DNA of 64,000 bases, from positions 1,364,001 to 1,428,000 of the forward strand of contig NZ_CP075188.1 of the NCBI RefSeq assembly GCF_020510525.1, written 5' to 3'. Within the stretch, counting starts at the first letter, position 1, and each line of letters opens with the position of its first letter. The notes beneath the pieces were generated by a model. It had not been told where the DNA came from, searched no databases, and saw only the letters and a list, made by a program, of their open reading frames with translations. Both the position numbers and the translations under genes were made by a program. The stretch comes from Quatrionicoccus australiensis. Lineage in GTDB: Bacteria > Pseudomonadota > Gammaproteobacteria > Burkholderiales > Rhodocyclaceae. This document shows positions 28,381-37,969 of this stretch, piece by piece.

Positions 28381-28562
28381 CCTCGACCCTGCTGCTGGCC
28401 TTCGCACTGATGCTGGTGCTCGAAGGCCTGATGCCCTTTATAGCCCCGGCGGCGTGGCGTGAAACCTTTCGCCGCCTCATTCAATTTTCGGATGGACAGA
28501 TCCGTTTCGTCGGCTTGACGTCGATGATCATCGGTCTGGTCCTGCTCATGGTCTTCGCATGA
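28377..28562 (+). CDS. Small DUF2065 (YjeT-like) inner-membrane protein
   Basis: This 61-residue protein is almost entirely two hydrophobic helices (about 3-22 and 41-60) around a basic loop [20 protein letters not shown], the typical DUF2065 pattern. It is overlapped on both sides (hflC stop, hisZ start), so it is a true operon member. Function is unknown; position after hflC is conserved in proteobacteria. Confidence 0.88.
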   Translation: MTSTLLLAFALMLVLEGLMPFIAPAAWRETFRRLIQFSDGQIRFVGLTSMIIGLVLLMVFA

Positions 28563-29713
28563 ACTGGCTGTTACCTGAATACATCGCTGATGCCCTGCCG
28601 GCGGAAGCCGCTCGCATCGAGCAACTGCGCCGTACCGTCCTGGATCATTTCCGGGCCGGCGGTTTCGAATTTGTCATGCCGCCGATGCTGGAATACCTGG
28701 AGTCGCTGTTGACCGGCGCCGGCCAGGATCTGAACCTGCGCACCTTCAAGCTGGTCGATCAGCTTTCCGGCCGGACGATGGGCGTACGCGCCGACATCAC
28801 GCCGCAGGCGGCGCGCATCGACGCCCACCTGCTCAACCACCAGGGCGTGACCCGCCTGTGCTATTGCGACAGCGTGCTGCATACCCTGCCGGCCTCGGTT
28901 TCGGCCGGTCGCGAGCCGCTGCAGATCGGTGCCGAGCTGTACGGTTTTGCCGGCATCGAGGCCGACCTGGCGATCATTCGCCTGATGGCCGGAGCCTTTG
29001 CCAAAATCAAGCTGCCGCTCAGCCGGGTCGACCTCAGCCATGTCGGCATCTTCCGCGCCCTGGCCGAAGCGGCCGGACTGGCGCCGGATGCCGAAGAAAA
29101 TGTGCTCAGCCTGTTGCGTGCCAAGGATGTGCCGGGGCTGATCGAAGCCTGTGCCGGCGTTGCCTCGCCCTACCGCGAAGCCCTGCAGGCGCTGCCGCTG
29201 CTTTATGGCGACGTCGGGGTGCTGGCCCGGGCCCAGGCCGAACTGCCGGCCTTGCCGGCGATCACGGCGGCGCTCGACGGTTTGCGTCACCTCGTCGAAG
29301 CAGCGCCGGAACTGCCGTTCTCGATCGACCTGTCGGATCTGCGCGGCTATCACTATCACAATGGCGTGGTCTTCGCCGCCTACTGCCCGGACTATCCGGC
29401 CGCGATCGCGCTGGGCGGGCGTTACGACGGCGCCGGCAAGGCTTTCGGGCGGGCGCGTCCGGCCACCGGTTTCTCGATGGATCTGCGTGAAGTGGTGCGC
29501 CTGGTCGCACCGGGCAAGGTGCAAGGCGCCATCCTGGCTGGCGCTGCCGGCCACGACAAGACACTGGCGGCGCTGATCGCCGCCCTGCGCGAGCAGGGCG
29601 AGATCGTCGTCGAACTTCTCCCCGGCGAAACAGCCTGCGAGGGTCCGTTCTGCGACCGCAAGCTGGTCCAGGTCGGTGGGCAATGGATTATTGAAGCAAT
29701 ACAAGAGGATTAA
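28559..29713 (+). CDS. hisZ: ATP phosphoribosyltransferase regulatory subunit HisZ
   Basis: The 384-aa product resembles a class II histidyl-tRNA synthetase core ([38 protein letters not shown]) but lacks the anticodon-binding domain and synthetase-specific residues. HisZ pairs with a short-form HisG to start histidine synthesis; hisG is not in this window. It is coupled to the DUF2065 gene and precedes purA, as in other betaproteobacteria. Confidence 0.95.
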   Translation: MNWLLPEYIADALPAEAARIEQLRRTVLDHFRAGGFEFVMPPMLEYLESLLTGAGQDLNLRTFKLVDQLSGRTMGVRADITPQAARIDAHLLNHQGVTRLCYCDSVLHTLPASVSAGREPLQIGAELYGFAGIEADLAIIRLMAGAFAKIKLPLSRVDLSHVGIFRALAEAAGLAPDAEENVLSLLRAKDVPGLIEACAGVASPYREALQALPLLYGDVGVLARAQAELPALPAITAALDGLRHLVEAAPELPFSIDLSDLRGYHYHNGVVFAAYCPDYPAAIALGGRYDGAGKAFGRARPATGFSMDLREVVRLVAPGKVQGAILAGAAGHDKTLAALIAALREQGEIVVELLPGETACEGPFCDRKLVQVGGQWIIEAIQED

Positions 29714-29718
29714 TAAAA

Positions 29719-31026
29719 ATGGCCAAGAATGTCATTGTGGTGGGCACCCAGTGGGGTGATGAGGGCAAGGGGAAGATCGTCGACTGGCTGACCGACCACG
29801 CCAAGGGTGTGGTCCGCTTCCAGGGTGGCCACAATGCCGGCCATACGCTGGTTGTCGGCGAGCAGGTCTACAAGCTCAATCTGGTGCCGTCGGGCATCGT
29901 GCGTGATGGCGTCGATTGCTACATCGGCAATGGTGTCGTGCTCGACATCCACCACCTGATTTCGGAAATTGCCGAGCTCGAGAAGGGCGGCATCGATGTC
30001 CGCTCGCGCCTCAAGATCAGCCCGGGCTGCCCGATCATCCTGCCGTACCATTCGGCCATCGACAAGGCGCGCGAAGGCGCCAAGTGTGCCGACAAGAAGA
30101 TCGGCACGACCGGCAAGGGCATCGGCCCGAGCTACGAAGACAAGGTCGCCCGTCGCGGCCTGCGCGTCTATGACCTGTTCTATCCGGAACGTTTCGCCGA
30201 GAAGCTCAAGGAAGTGCTGGAGTATCACAACTTCGTGCTGACCGAGTATTTCAAGGCCGAACCGGTCGACTTCCAGGCCGTCTACGACCAGGCGATGGCG
30301 GATGCCGAGTTCATCAAGCCGCTCGTCGTCGACGTCTCTGCCGCGCTGTACGACGCGCATGCTGCCGGCCAGAACATGCTGTTCGAAGGCGCCCAGGGCA
30401 CGCTGCTCGACATTGACCACGGTACCTACCCGTTCGTCACCTCGTCCAACTGTGTTGCCGGTCAGGCAGCAGCGGGTGCCGGCGTCGGTCCGGGCATGCT
30501 GCATTACGTGCTGGGCATCACCAAGGCCTACTGCACGCGCGTCGGTGGCGGTCCTTTCCCGAGTGAGCTGGATATCGACACCGAAGGCACGCCGGGCCAC
30601 CAGATGTTCTCGGTCGGCAAGGAATTCGGCACGGTCACCGGGCGCAAGCGCCGTTGCGGCTGGTTCGACGCTGCACTGCTGCGTCGTTCGGCCCGCATCA
30701 ACGGCCTGACCGGCCTGTGCATCACCAAGCTCGACGTGCTCGACGGCCTCAAGGAAATCAAGATCTGCACCGGCTACCAGCTGGGTGACAAGGTGGTCGA
30801 TCTGCTGCCGATCGGTGCCGACGACGTCGCACGCTGCGTGCCGATCTACGAAACCATGCCGGGCTGGGAAGGCACGACCTTCCGCGTCAAGCGCTGGGAA
30901 GACCTGCCGCAGGGCGCCCGCAATTACCTGAATCGCCTCGAGGAACTGTGCCAGGTGCCGATCGCCATCGTGTCGACCGGCCCGGAGCGCGACGAGACCA
31001 TTCTCAAGCAGCATCCATTCAATTAA
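29719..31026 (+). CDS. purA: Adenylosuccinate synthetase
   Basis: The 435-residue enzyme has the N-terminal P-loop [14 protein letters not shown], the IMP-binding [10 protein letters not shown] and the [13 protein letters not shown] segment. It makes adenylosuccinate from IMP, aspartate and GTP. It starts 5 nt after hisZ with AAGAGGA as ribosome site and is closed by a strong terminator at 31078. Confidence 0.98.
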   Translation: MAKNVIVVGTQWGDEGKGKIVDWLTDHAKGVVRFQGGHNAGHTLVVGEQVYKLNLVPSGIVRDGVDCYIGNGVVLDIHHLISEIAELEKGGIDVRSRLKISPGCPIILPYHSAIDKAREGAKCADKKIGTTGKGIGPSYEDKVARRGLRVYDLFYPERFAEKLKEVLEYHNFVLTEYFKAEPVDFQAVYDQAMADAEFIKPLVVDVSAALYDAHAAGQNMLFEGAQGTLLDIDHGTYPFVTSSNCVAGQAAAGAGVGPGMLHYVLGITKAYCTRVGGGPFPSELDIDTEGTPGHQMFSVGKEFGTVTGRKRRCGWFDAALLRRSARINGLTGLCITKLDVLDGLKEIKICTGYQLGDKVVDLLPIGADDVARCVPIYETMPGWEGTTFRVKRWEDLPQGARNYLNRLEELCQVPIAIVSTGPERDETILKQHPFN

Positions 31027-31077
31027 CCGGCGTCGCCGGTCATGTCTGCAGGGCGTCATTCCTGCGGCAAAGAGAAA

Positions 31078-31104
31078 CGGGCCCGGCGGGCCCGTTTTTA
31101 TTTT
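31078..31104 (+). terminator. Intrinsic terminator of the hflX-purA run
   Basis: CGGGCCC-GGC-GGGCCCG (31078-31094) is followed by T5-A-T4. Confidence 0.92.
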
Positions 31105-31120
31105 GCCTTGATCGTCCCGC

Positions 31121-31504
31121 TCAGCGCGGCGGCATGACCGGCTGCCAGCCTTCCGGGCAATACTGGACGTAGGGATAGTATTCGCCGGCCGAGCCGCAGT
31201 AATACCAGTTGCCGGCGGCCGGCTGGATGCGCACCGGCGGCGGGGGCGGTGCGATATAGACCGGGGCGGGCTGGTACTGGTTGTAGGCGACCGCACCGAC
31301 CGCCAGGCCGGCGATGGCGAGGGCTGCCGCCGGACCGATCCAGCCCGGGCCGCCGCGGTGGCCGTGATGGTGATGCCGTTCCGGTCCCGGACGGTAATCG
31401 CGGTGGCCGCCGTAGCCGCCGTGGCGTCCCCAGTCGGCCTGGGCGGTACCGATGCTGCCCAGGGCAAGGCTGGCGGCGAGGAGAAGGGCGGTGGCTTTTT
31501 TCAT
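31121..31504 (-). CDS. Small exported Gly/His/Tyr-rich protein
   Basis: ATG 31504 gives 127 aa with a Sec signal peptide (MKKATALLLAASLALGSIGTAQA). The mature protein has a short GHHGG-like and HHHHGHRGG segment, a hydrophobic Gly/Ala helix (WIGPAAALAIAGLAVGAVAY), a proline run and a C-terminal domain with WYYCGSAGEYYPYVQYCPEGW. That Cys-aromatic ending occurs in many short proteobacterial envelope proteins of unknown function. A longer reading from 31672 adds 56 non-conserved residues and is rejected. Confidence 0.8.
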   Translation of the reverse strand: MKKATALLLAASLALGSIGTAQADWGRHGGYGGHRDYRPGPERHHHHGHRGGPGWIGPAAALAIAGLAVGAVAYNQYQPAPVYIAPPPPPVRIQPAAGNWYYCGSAGEYYPYVQYCPEGWQPVMPPR

Positions 31505-31632
31505 GGTCTGGCTCGTTGTGGTCTTGATGAGCCGAATAACGCGGCGCGGTGGCGTACCGATTACCGCTGCCGTGTACGCAATTGTCAGAAATTGTTGCTG
31601 TACGGTCGACGCGCTGAAAAAGCCTGTTTTCC

Positions 31633-31648
31633 AGCGGTCGACCGCTGC
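31633..31648. repeat. 16-bp palindrome containing CGGTCGACCG
   Basis: AGCGGTCGACCGCT with its flanking bases is a perfect palindrome in the intergenic space. The decamer core also occurs at 37956, 39204 and 61644. Confidence 0.5.
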
Positions 31649-31658
31649 CGTAAACGAA

Positions 31659-31690
31659 AAAAGCTGCCGCACTCGCGCGCGGCAGCTTTT
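31659..31690 (-). terminator. Intrinsic terminator of phoX
   Basis: A 12-bp stem AAAAGCTGCCGC and GCGGCAGCTTTT (31659-31670, 31679-31690) with an 8-nt loop gives a U-run on either strand. Confidence 0.85.
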
Positions 31691-31705
31691 CGGGCTTGAA
31701 AGAAC

Positions 31706-33937
31706 TCAGGAACCGATCAGGCCGCCGTCGTTCTTGGTGATGACAACGGTCGTCGAGCGCGGCCGTGCCGTACCGCCTTCCGGCCAGTGGCTCTGGTAGC
31801 TGGCGGTGGCGTTGTTGGCCACATCGCTGGCCAGGGTGCGCTCACCCGGGTGCTGGATATTGACGAAGATCGTCTTGCCATCCGGTGTTTCGCTGATGCC
31901 GGTGATTTCGCAGCCCTTCGGTCCGACCAGGAAGCGGCGCAGCGTGGCGTTGCTGGCATCCTTGCCGGCGTAGGTGGTGATCGTCTGGTTGGCCGGGCCG
32001 GCGGCCGGTACGGCCAGGTTGGCGACGCTGACCGCGCCGCCGTCCCCGTAGGCGCCGGGCAGGGCGGCCAGCATCATGCAGTTGGTGACGTCGGTGTAGG
32101 CATCGTCGTCGGTCTGCAGCCACATCAGGCCGGGAATGGCCTGGCTGAACCAGAGACCGTCCGGGGCGGAAAAGTCGTTGTCGTCGGTCAGGCCCGAGAT
32201 GTTGATCGAGGTCGTGTCGAGACCGGTTTCGGCACCGAACAGGTAGATGTCCCAGTTGAAGGTCGTCGCAGCCGGATTGCTCGTGGTTTCGCGCATGCGG
32301 ATGATGTGGCCGTTCGGGTTGCCCTTGTTGCCTTCGCCATCATCGTAGTAGCGCGGGTTGGCGGCGTCGAGGGCGCGCGACTTGCCGCTGTTGAAGTTGC
32401 CGGTCTTGCCGCGGTCGGCATTCTTGGTCAGGGTCACGTACACGTCACCGGTCACCGGATGTACGCCGGCCCATTCCGGACGGTCCATCGAGGTTGCGCC
32501 GACCGCATCGGCGGCCAGGCGGCAGTTGATCAGCACGTCGGCCTGGTTGGCGAAGGTGTAGTTGGCGTAACCGGAGATCTGGGTGTTGCTGATGTTCAGC
32601 TCGGTCCAGGTGCCGCTGCCGTCGGCGGCGAAGGTCGCGACGTAGAGCTTGCCGTCGTTGAGATACTTGTCGCCGGCGGTCATGCCGCCATTGGCATCGG
32701 CGGCATCCCAGTTGCTCGTCGAAACATACTTGTAGATGTATTCGCCGATCGCGTCGTCACCCATGTAGAAAACGATGGGCTTGCCGGCGACGGCCTTGGC
32801 CGGCATTGCACCTTCGTGACCGAAGCGGCCCATGGCAGTGCGTTTGCGCGGCGTGGTGGCGGGTGCGAAGGGATCGATCTCGACGACCCAGCCGAAGGTG
32901 TTGGCGGCATTGCGATAATCGAGGGTGCTGTCGGCGCCGGTCAGGTTGAGGTTCCAGCGGTCGTAGAGACCGGTAGCAGAGAGGTCGCCGCCAGCCGGGT
33001 TGGCCCACCCGTAGCTGCCGTTGCTGGAGCCTGAGCCGATGTAGCGGTTTTGCGCGGCGGCGGCGTTGGTGCCGAGCGTCGAACTGGCCGGGCGCTTGAA
33101 GTAGCCGGCCCAGTTTTCTTCGCAGGTCAGGTAGGTGCCCCACGGCGTGACACCATTGGCGCAATTGTTCAATGTGCCGCGTGTGGCAGTGCCGGCTGTC
33201 GAATAAGGGGTGACGAGCAGGCTGTCGCCGCTGGCCGGGCCGGCGATGTCCATCGGCGAAGCGGCGGTGTAGCGACGGTTGAAGCCGGACAGCTTGTTGA
33301 CCGAGAAATTGCTGCTGCGCACGATCTCGATGGCCGAGACGCCATGGGCATGGACTTCCTTGTCGATCTGGTCAGCGACGCGGGCGGTGTTGACGATGCC
33401 GGCCGTATAGTCGGCGGCCGTGTGCAGGAACTGCTGATTGATGTTCTCGTGGTTCATGCACAGCACGCCACGGTTCGAGTTAGTCAGGTCCTTGGCCAGG
33501 CCGGCGCTGTTCAGTCCGAAAAAGGCCATGCCGTCATGGTGGTCGCCGGCGCGGAATTCGAAGCTGGCGGCGGTATCCGTGCCGTCGTTGGCATAGGCGG
33601 CAGTGGCCAGGTTGATCGGGTCGCCGGTGCGATAGAGATATTGCGCAGTGTAGCCGGTCGGAATACTCAGCACGTCGGCCAGACTCTTGGCGACGACAGT
33701 GAAGCCGAGGCTGAAGCTGTCATTGCTGTCGTCGCTCTTGCTGTTGCTCAGGCAACCGGCCAGGCCGACACTCATGAAACTGCTTGCGGCCAGGCCGAAA
33801 CCGCCCTTGAGGACATTGCGGCGCGACAGGCGGACATTGAGGATATCGGTAAAACCCGGATTGCCGGAGGTGTTCTTGGACACGTCATCCTGGCCGTTCG
33901 GCGAGTCGGGGTGGTGCTTGGTAAGGAGTTCGGACAT
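31706..33937 (-). CDS. phoX: PhoX-family alkaline phosphatase, Tat-dependent, probable lipoprotein
   Basis: The ATG at 33937 gives 743 aa. Near residue 37 the twin-arginine motif SRRNVLKGG starts a hydrophobic stretch that ends in the lipobox-like LAGC, so the mature enzyme is probably lipid-anchored. The body is a DUF839/PhoX protein: RGVLCMNHENINQQFL, WGTYLTCEENWAGYF and the C-terminal EITGISETPDGKTIFVNIQHPGE are family hallmarks. PhoX is a calcium/iron phosphomonoesterase induced by phosphate lack. It follows the complete gsp operon on the same strand and has a Pho-box-like array upstream, suggesting T2SS delivery to the cell surface. Confidence 0.9.
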   Translation of the reverse strand: MSELLTKHHPDSPNGQDDVSKNTSGNPGFTDILNVRLSRRNVLKGGFGLAASSFMSVGLAGCLSNSKSDDSNDSFSLGFTVVAKSLADVLSIPTGYTAQYLYRTGDPINLATAAYANDGTDTAASFEFRAGDHHDGMAFFGLNSAGLAKDLTNSNRGVLCMNHENINQQFLHTAADYTAGIVNTARVADQIDKEVHAHGVSAIEIVRSSNFSVNKLSGFNRRYTAASPMDIAGPASGDSLLVTPYSTAGTATRGTLNNCANGVTPWGTYLTCEENWAGYFKRPASSTLGTNAAAAQNRYIGSGSSNGSYGWANPAGGDLSATGLYDRWNLNLTGADSTLDYRNAANTFGWVVEIDPFAPATTPRKRTAMGRFGHEGAMPAKAVAGKPIVFYMGDDAIGEYIYKYVSTSNWDAADANGGMTAGDKYLNDGKLYVATFAADGSGTWTELNISNTQISGYANYTFANQADVLINCRLAADAVGATSMDRPEWAGVHPVTGDVYVTLTKNADRGKTGNFNSGKSRALDAANPRYYDDGEGNKGNPNGHIIRMRETTSNPAATTFNWDIYLFGAETGLDTTSINISGLTDDNDFSAPDGLWFSQAIPGLMWLQTDDDAYTDVTNCMMLAALPGAYGDGGAVSVANLAVPAAGPANQTITTYAGKDASNATLRRFLVGPKGCEITGISETPDGKTIFVNIQHPGERTLASDVANNATASYQSHWPEGGTARPRSTTVVITKNDGGLIGS

Positions 33938-33994
33938 GGCTGTTCTCATTGGTTTGGAAAAATCACGATTGTCGGCAGGCTTCATGATGTTGGT

Positions 33995-34023
33995 GTGACA
34001 CGAACGTGAACACGGCATGACAA
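33995..34023 (-). promoter_or_regulatory. Pho-box-like array upstream of phoX
   Basis: Read on the minus strand, three heptamers TTGTCAT, TGTTCAC and GTGTCAC follow one another with exact 11-bp periodicity (7 + 4 spacing), as in PhoB sites (CTGTCAT, 4 nt, CTGTCAT). The first and third match at 6/7 and 5/7 positions, the middle at 3/7. The array ends 58 bp before the phoX ATG and overlaps the gspN 3' end. Confidence 0.55.
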
Positions 34024-34812
34024 TTATGTTGCAGACCAGTCCAGGCGGTAGCGGCCGCCTCCCTGCGGCTGGGCAATCATTTGCAAGTAGCGGCCGAGGC
34101 GGCTCTCCGCATCATTTGCCAGGCGGGCTTCGCCAGTCAGCTTGCCTTGCCAGCCGCGCCCGGCATTTTTGCCGTGCAGGACGAGTTGACCGTCCAGTTC
34201 GATGTTTCCCTGTCGGCCACCGGCGAGCCGCGCCTGCAGGCCGTCCGCCTGGTAGGCCCAGGCGATCCTGAGTTCGCCCAGCGGATAATCCTCGAGCAGG
34301 CCGCTGGCGGCGCCGTGCCAGACCAGCTCGCCCTGGCTGTCGGGGATGCCGGCAAAGGACCAGTGTGTCGTGCTGCGGCCAAGGGCCAGCCGACCCTGCC
34401 AGCCGCTGCCCGGCAGCTTGAGCGCTGGTTGGGCAAGGAGCAGGGCAGCCGGCAGGACGAGGCCGTCGGCGCTCAGGTGCAGGCCGTCGCCGGCCAGGGC
34501 GAGCGTCGCGCGGCCGTCGCCAAGGCGGATTTCGGCGCTGGCGGAAAATGGTTTGAGTTGCCAGGCGAGTGGGCCGAGATCGAACCAGGCGTCGGCATCG
34601 GGCAGGCGTGCGAAGAGGCGGCCGCGGCCTTGCCACCAGGCGCCGTCGGCCTCGGCGATCCGGCACTGGCCGGCGCAGGCGGCATTGAGCGCCGCCGCCG
34701 GCCAGCTTGCCGGCAACTGCGCCAGGCCGAGCAGGCTGCACAGGCCGAGGATGAACAGGCGGCGCGGCCAGTTGGCCGGCCGGCCGACCGGGCGCGGTCG
34801 CGGATGTCTCAT
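34024..34812 (-). CDS. gspN: Type II secretion protein GspN
   Basis: Start ATG 34812 overlaps the gspM stop by 4 nt and gives 262 aa with an N-terminal membrane helix (about residues 17-40). The remainder is a periplasmic beta-rich domain with GspN features: ADGAWWQGRGRL and the C-terminal GRYRLDWSAT. GspN is optional among T2SS and of uncertain role. It is the last gsp gene before phoX. Confidence 0.85.
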   Translation of the reverse strand: MRHPRPRPVGRPANWPRRLFILGLCSLLGLAQLPASWPAAALNAACAGQCRIAEADGAWWQGRGRLFARLPDADAWFDLGPLAWQLKPFSASAEIRLGDGRATLALAGDGLHLSADGLVLPAALLLAQPALKLPGSGWQGRLALGRSTTHWSFAGIPDSQGELVWHGAASGLLEDYPLGELRIAWAYQADGLQARLAGGRQGNIELDGQLVLHGKNAGRGWQGKLTGEARLANDAESRLGRYLQMIAQPQGGGRYRLDWSAT

Positions 34813-35315
34813 GGCGCCGTCGCCGCGAAGGCGAAGACGGCATCGACCACGACACCGTCGCCGCCCGGTTGCAGCCGGACGCGTTGCAGGAGCAGGCGGT
34901 TTTCCTGCTGCATCGCAGCGGTCCACGTCAGCCAGCGGGCAAAATCGGTACGCCCTTCAAGCTGCAGTTCGCCGTTGCCGTTCCAGCGCGCGACGAGCTT
35001 CGGGCCGAGTTCGCCGAGACGCTGCTCGACGGCCTGGCGCAACACTTCGGGGCGCGGCAGCGGGCGTGCCGCGTTGGCGGCGCTCAGTTGCTGCCAGGCT
35101 TCGTAAAGGCGATCGCTCTGTTCGGCCGTTGCCGCGAGTTCGGGCATCTGGCGCAGCAACTTGTGCCGGCTGCTGGCCAGCGACCAGGCGAGTTGCACAA
35201 GGAGGGCGCCGAGCAGCACCGCGCCGAGTATTTGCAGCGCCCGTCGCTCGCGCGGGGCGCGTTGCTGCCAAAAGGATAGCGCTTGTTGTTGCCAGTTCAG
35301 AACAAGGGTTTTCAT
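34809..35315 (-). CDS. gspM: Type II secretion inner-membrane protein GspM
   Basis: The 168-aa protein has a short cytoplasmic start, a transmembrane helix (about residues 24-43, RRALQILGAVLLGALLVQLAW) and a periplasmic ferredoxin-like domain, the usual GspM layout. It pairs with GspL. Overlaps of 4 nt with gspL and gspN mark tight coupling. Confidence 0.87.
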   Translation of the reverse strand: MKTLVLNWQQQALSFWQQRAPRERRALQILGAVLLGALLVQLAWSLASSRHKLLRQMPELAATAEQSDRLYEAWQQLSAANAARPLPRPEVLRQAVEQRLGELGPKLVARWNGNGELQLEGRTDFARWLTWTAAMQQENRLLLQRVRLQPGGDGVVVDAVFAFAATAP

Positions 35316-36493
35316 CGCAAATCTCCGGCCTGGATGCTGAAACTGCCTGGGGTGGCCTCCGCGATCAGGCGCAGGCCCTGGCTGCGGCCGGCCTCGGCGA
35401 GGCGGCCGAGGGCTGCGGCATTGAGCTGGCTGAGCAGGTGCAGGCGGCCTTGCTCGTAGCGGATTTCGCCGAGCAGGCCGGCCTCGTTCGGCGTCAGACT
35501 GGCGAGCGGGCCGAGCAGGCGCAGGAAGTCGTCATCGGCCAGTTGTCCGGCCTGGCGGCGGGCGTTGTCGACCTGGCGCCGCATCTGGAGCAGCGGATCG
35601 ACCAGCGTCGCCTGCGGAAAGGCCTGCCGGAAGCGGGTGACGACATGCTGGCGATAGTCGTTTGCCTGACGCTCGAGCCAGATCCACTGCGCCGTGGCGA
35701 GTACGGCGACGAGCAGCGCGGCGCCGGCTGCAAGCTGCCCGGCGTGGCGGAAGTGGCGGGCCAGGACGAGGCGCGGCTTGGCTGGTGCCAGTTCGCCGTA
35801 AAGAAAGCCGGCACCGGCGGGGAGGCTCAGGCTGGCCGGTTCGGTGCCGCTGTCGCGCAATTCGCCGCTGTTCCTGCCGGTTTCGAGCAGCGCCGTGACC
35901 GAGTCCGGCAATTGGCGATCGAGATTGCGATAGCTGCTGATCGGCAGTTGCGCCAGCCAGCTGCCGAGATGCGGATCGCTGTCCAGGCTGGCGAAACTGC
36001 CATCGGCCAGCGCCAGGTCGAGGCTGCCGGCGTAGAGCCAGGCGTGGCCGGCCGGCAGTGCCATGCCCAGCGGCCAGGCGGCGCGCGGGGCGAGGCCGAG
36101 TTCGCGCAACAGGGCGACGATGCCGGCCAGGCGCTGACGGGCGATGATGCCGATCGCACTGGTTTCGTCCGTGCCCGCCTCGGCGGCCGCAAAGAGCAGT
36201 TGTTCGGGGGCTTCGAGCAGATTGTCCTCAAGCGCACCGGCGATCACCTGTGGGCTGCGGGCGCGCGCGGTCTGTGGCAGGCGGGCGCGCTGGCTGGCAC
36301 ACTGGCTGCCGCTGAGCAGGATTTCACAGGGGCAGCCGGCGGTGTCGCCATTGGTTTCGCCTATGCCCGGCCAGTAGGCCGGTTCGCTGTGGCCCTGGCG
36401 GACGATGCGGCCGCTCCGGTCGCGCAGCAGCCAGCTGCAGTCGCGGCGGTGTTGCGGCCAGTCGGAGGGAATGAGCAGGATCAGGGTGGTCAT
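35312..36493 (-). CDS. gspL: Type II secretion protein GspL
   Basis: The 393-residue product has an actin-like cytoplasmic domain (about 1-235) that recruits the GspE ATPase, one transmembrane helix (about 245-265, AGQLAAGAALLVAVLATAQWIW) and a periplasmic ferredoxin-like domain that contacts GspM. Overlaps of 4 nt occur at both ends. Confidence 0.88.
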   Translation of the reverse strand: MTTLILLIPSDWPQHRRDCSWLLRDRSGRIVRQGHSEPAYWPGIGETNGDTAGCPCEILLSGSQCASQRARLPQTARARSPQVIAGALEDNLLEAPEQLLFAAAEAGTDETSAIGIIARQRLAGIVALLRELGLAPRAAWPLGMALPAGHAWLYAGSLDLALADGSFASLDSDPHLGSWLAQLPISSYRNLDRQLPDSVTALLETGRNSGELRDSGTEPASLSLPAGAGFLYGELAPAKPRLVLARHFRHAGQLAAGAALLVAVLATAQWIWLERQANDYRQHVVTRFRQAFPQATLVDPLLQMRRQVDNARRQAGQLADDDFLRLLGPLASLTPNEAGLLGEIRYEQGRLHLLSQLNAAALGRLAEAGRSQGLRLIAEATPGSFSIQAGDLR

Positions 36494-37404
36494 CGCAGGC
36501 TTTGCCAGTAGATATGGACGGGGCCGCGCTCGCTGGCGCGACTGATCAGGGTGTCGACCCGGCTGCGGCTGCGTCCGGTGCGAACCTCGACATGAATCAG
36601 GAAGTGCCGGCTGGCACCGGTCAGCGGCAGCAGCGGCGCGGGCAGGTTGGGTTCGGGCAGGCGGTTCTGGAAGTCGCCCTGGTCGCGGAACGGCTGCTGC
36701 AGGCGTTGGCCGGCCAGGGCGCGCGCCGCCCCGAGGCTGAGGCCGGGCTGCACGGCGGCGAGGACTTCCGGCGGCGCGGTATTGATATTGACCGCCTGCT
36801 GGCCGGGCAGGACGCTGACGAAATCCTGCAGGCGGCGCATGTTTTCTGCGCTGTAGCCGGCGATGGCGCGCAACTGGGCCGGGTGGTCGAGCGGCCGGGC
36901 GAGGCCCGCAGGTTTTTCGTTGCCGCCCAGCGCTGCGGCGAGGCTGTCAGCCAGCCCGTCGGCGAGGCCGAGCAGGGCGAGCAGGCGGCGGTAGGCGCGC
37001 AGGGCCTGCGGGTCGAGTTGGCCGTTGCTGCGGCGCAGGTTGTTGAGATTGAAGCGGCCCTGCATGTCCTCGATGCGGCCGGCCACTTCGCTTTCTTCGT
37101 AGCGCAGCGGCGGCAACTGGCGCGCCCAGTCCTCATTGAACGTGTCGAGGGCACCGGCGCGGCCGTCCGCGGCGAGGATGGCCTGGGCGTAGGCGAGACC
37201 GGCGCGCGCCATGGTGTAGGCCTGCGCCTTGTCGCGGCTGCCGGCCAGGCGTTCGATCCAGTGATCGGTGCGGCTGAGCAGGCTGATCGCGCTCGCCGCC
37301 GCCAGTGCGGTAACCAGGATGGCGATGATCAGCGCCGCGCCGCCTTGCGGTCGACGGCCCGGAAACGGCATTTTTGCCCGGACTTCAGTCGGCAGCGGGA
37401 ACAT
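36490..37404 (-). CDS. gspK: Type II secretion minor pseudopilin GspK
   Basis: The 304-aa reading starts at ATG 37404, which has AAAGGA seven bases upstream and lies inside the end of gspJ; ATG 37371 is an alternative that removes 11 residues. The prepilin-like segment RRPQGGAALIIAILVTALAAA starts the hydrophobic helix, and the large GspK alpha domain follows (MQGRFNLNNLR, VNINTAPPEVLAA). GspK caps the pseudopilus tip with GspI and GspJ. Confidence 0.9.
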   Translation of the reverse strand: MFPLPTEVRAKMPFPGRRPQGGAALIIAILVTALAAASAISLLSRTDHWIERLAGSRDKAQAYTMARAGLAYAQAILAADGRAGALDTFNEDWARQLPPLRYEESEVAGRIEDMQGRFNLNNLRRSNGQLDPQALRAYRRLLALLGLADGLADSLAAALGGNEKPAGLARPLDHPAQLRAIAGYSAENMRRLQDFVSVLPGQQAVNINTAPPEVLAAVQPGLSLGAARALAGQRLQQPFRDQGDFQNRLPEPNLPAPLLPLTGASRHFLIHVEVRTGRSRSRVDTLISRASERGPVHIYWQSLR

Positions 37405-37969
37405 CGAAGATCCTTTCGATCGTGCCGCCTTCCTGCAGCTGGAGGCGCAGGCGCAGGGCCCGCGGCAGGGCCTGCTCGGGCGGGTTCGGCCAGCTTGCCA
37501 GCCAGCGTCCCTGGCGATCGAGATAGGCGAATTCGAGGTGCTCGATGCCGCTCAGCAGGCGGTAGCTGCGGCCCGGCGCGAGCGCGTCCGGCGTCGGCCA
37601 GAGCAGCAGGTCGAGCTGGCCGTCCTGCCAGCGGTAGGCGAGGCGGCTGAGCTGGCCGCCGCTGTCGCCGAGCCGCGTAAAACTCATCTGGGCGCTTTTT
37701 TCCGTGCTGCTGCCCTGCCAGGGCGGCGCGGCGCGACCGTCGGTCTGTCGTCCGGGGACGGCGATCGCCTGGCGGACGTCGCTGCCGATGCGCTCGCCGA
37801 CCAGGGCGAGTTCCTGCCAGCGCGCTGTGGTTTCGCTGAGGTGCAGGCTGGCCTGCTGCACGTTGTCGAGACCGCGCCAGCCGAGCGCGCCGATCAGGGC
37901 GAGCAGGGCTACCGCGACGAGCATCTCGATCAGCGTGAAACCGGCCGTTTTGCAGCGGTCGACCGTCAT
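37385..37969 (-). CDS. gspJ: Type II secretion minor pseudopilin GspJ
   Basis: The 194-residue product has a short basic leader and the prepilin peptidase site KTAG|FTLIEMLVAVALLALI, with Glu+5 present. The rest fits GspJ. The palindrome CGGTCGACCG lies within the first codons. It overlaps gspI by 4 nt and gspK by 20 nt. Confidence 0.92.
   Translation of the reverse strand: MTVDRCKTAGFTLIEMLVAVALLALIGALGWRGLDNVQQASLHLSETTARWQELALVGERIGSDVRQAIAVPGRQTDGRAAPPWQGSSTEKSAQMSFTRLGDSGGQLSRLAYRWQDGQLDLLLWPTPDALAPGRSYRLLSGIEHLEFAYLDRQGRWLASWPNPPEQALPRALRLRLQLQEGGTIERIFDVPAAD

Noticed and set aside
36144..36511. Plus-strand frames running through the gsp operon (for example 34346-36511, 41816-43951)
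   Set aside because: They are Arg/Ala/Gly-rich mirror frames of the tightly coupled gsp genes and show no domain.
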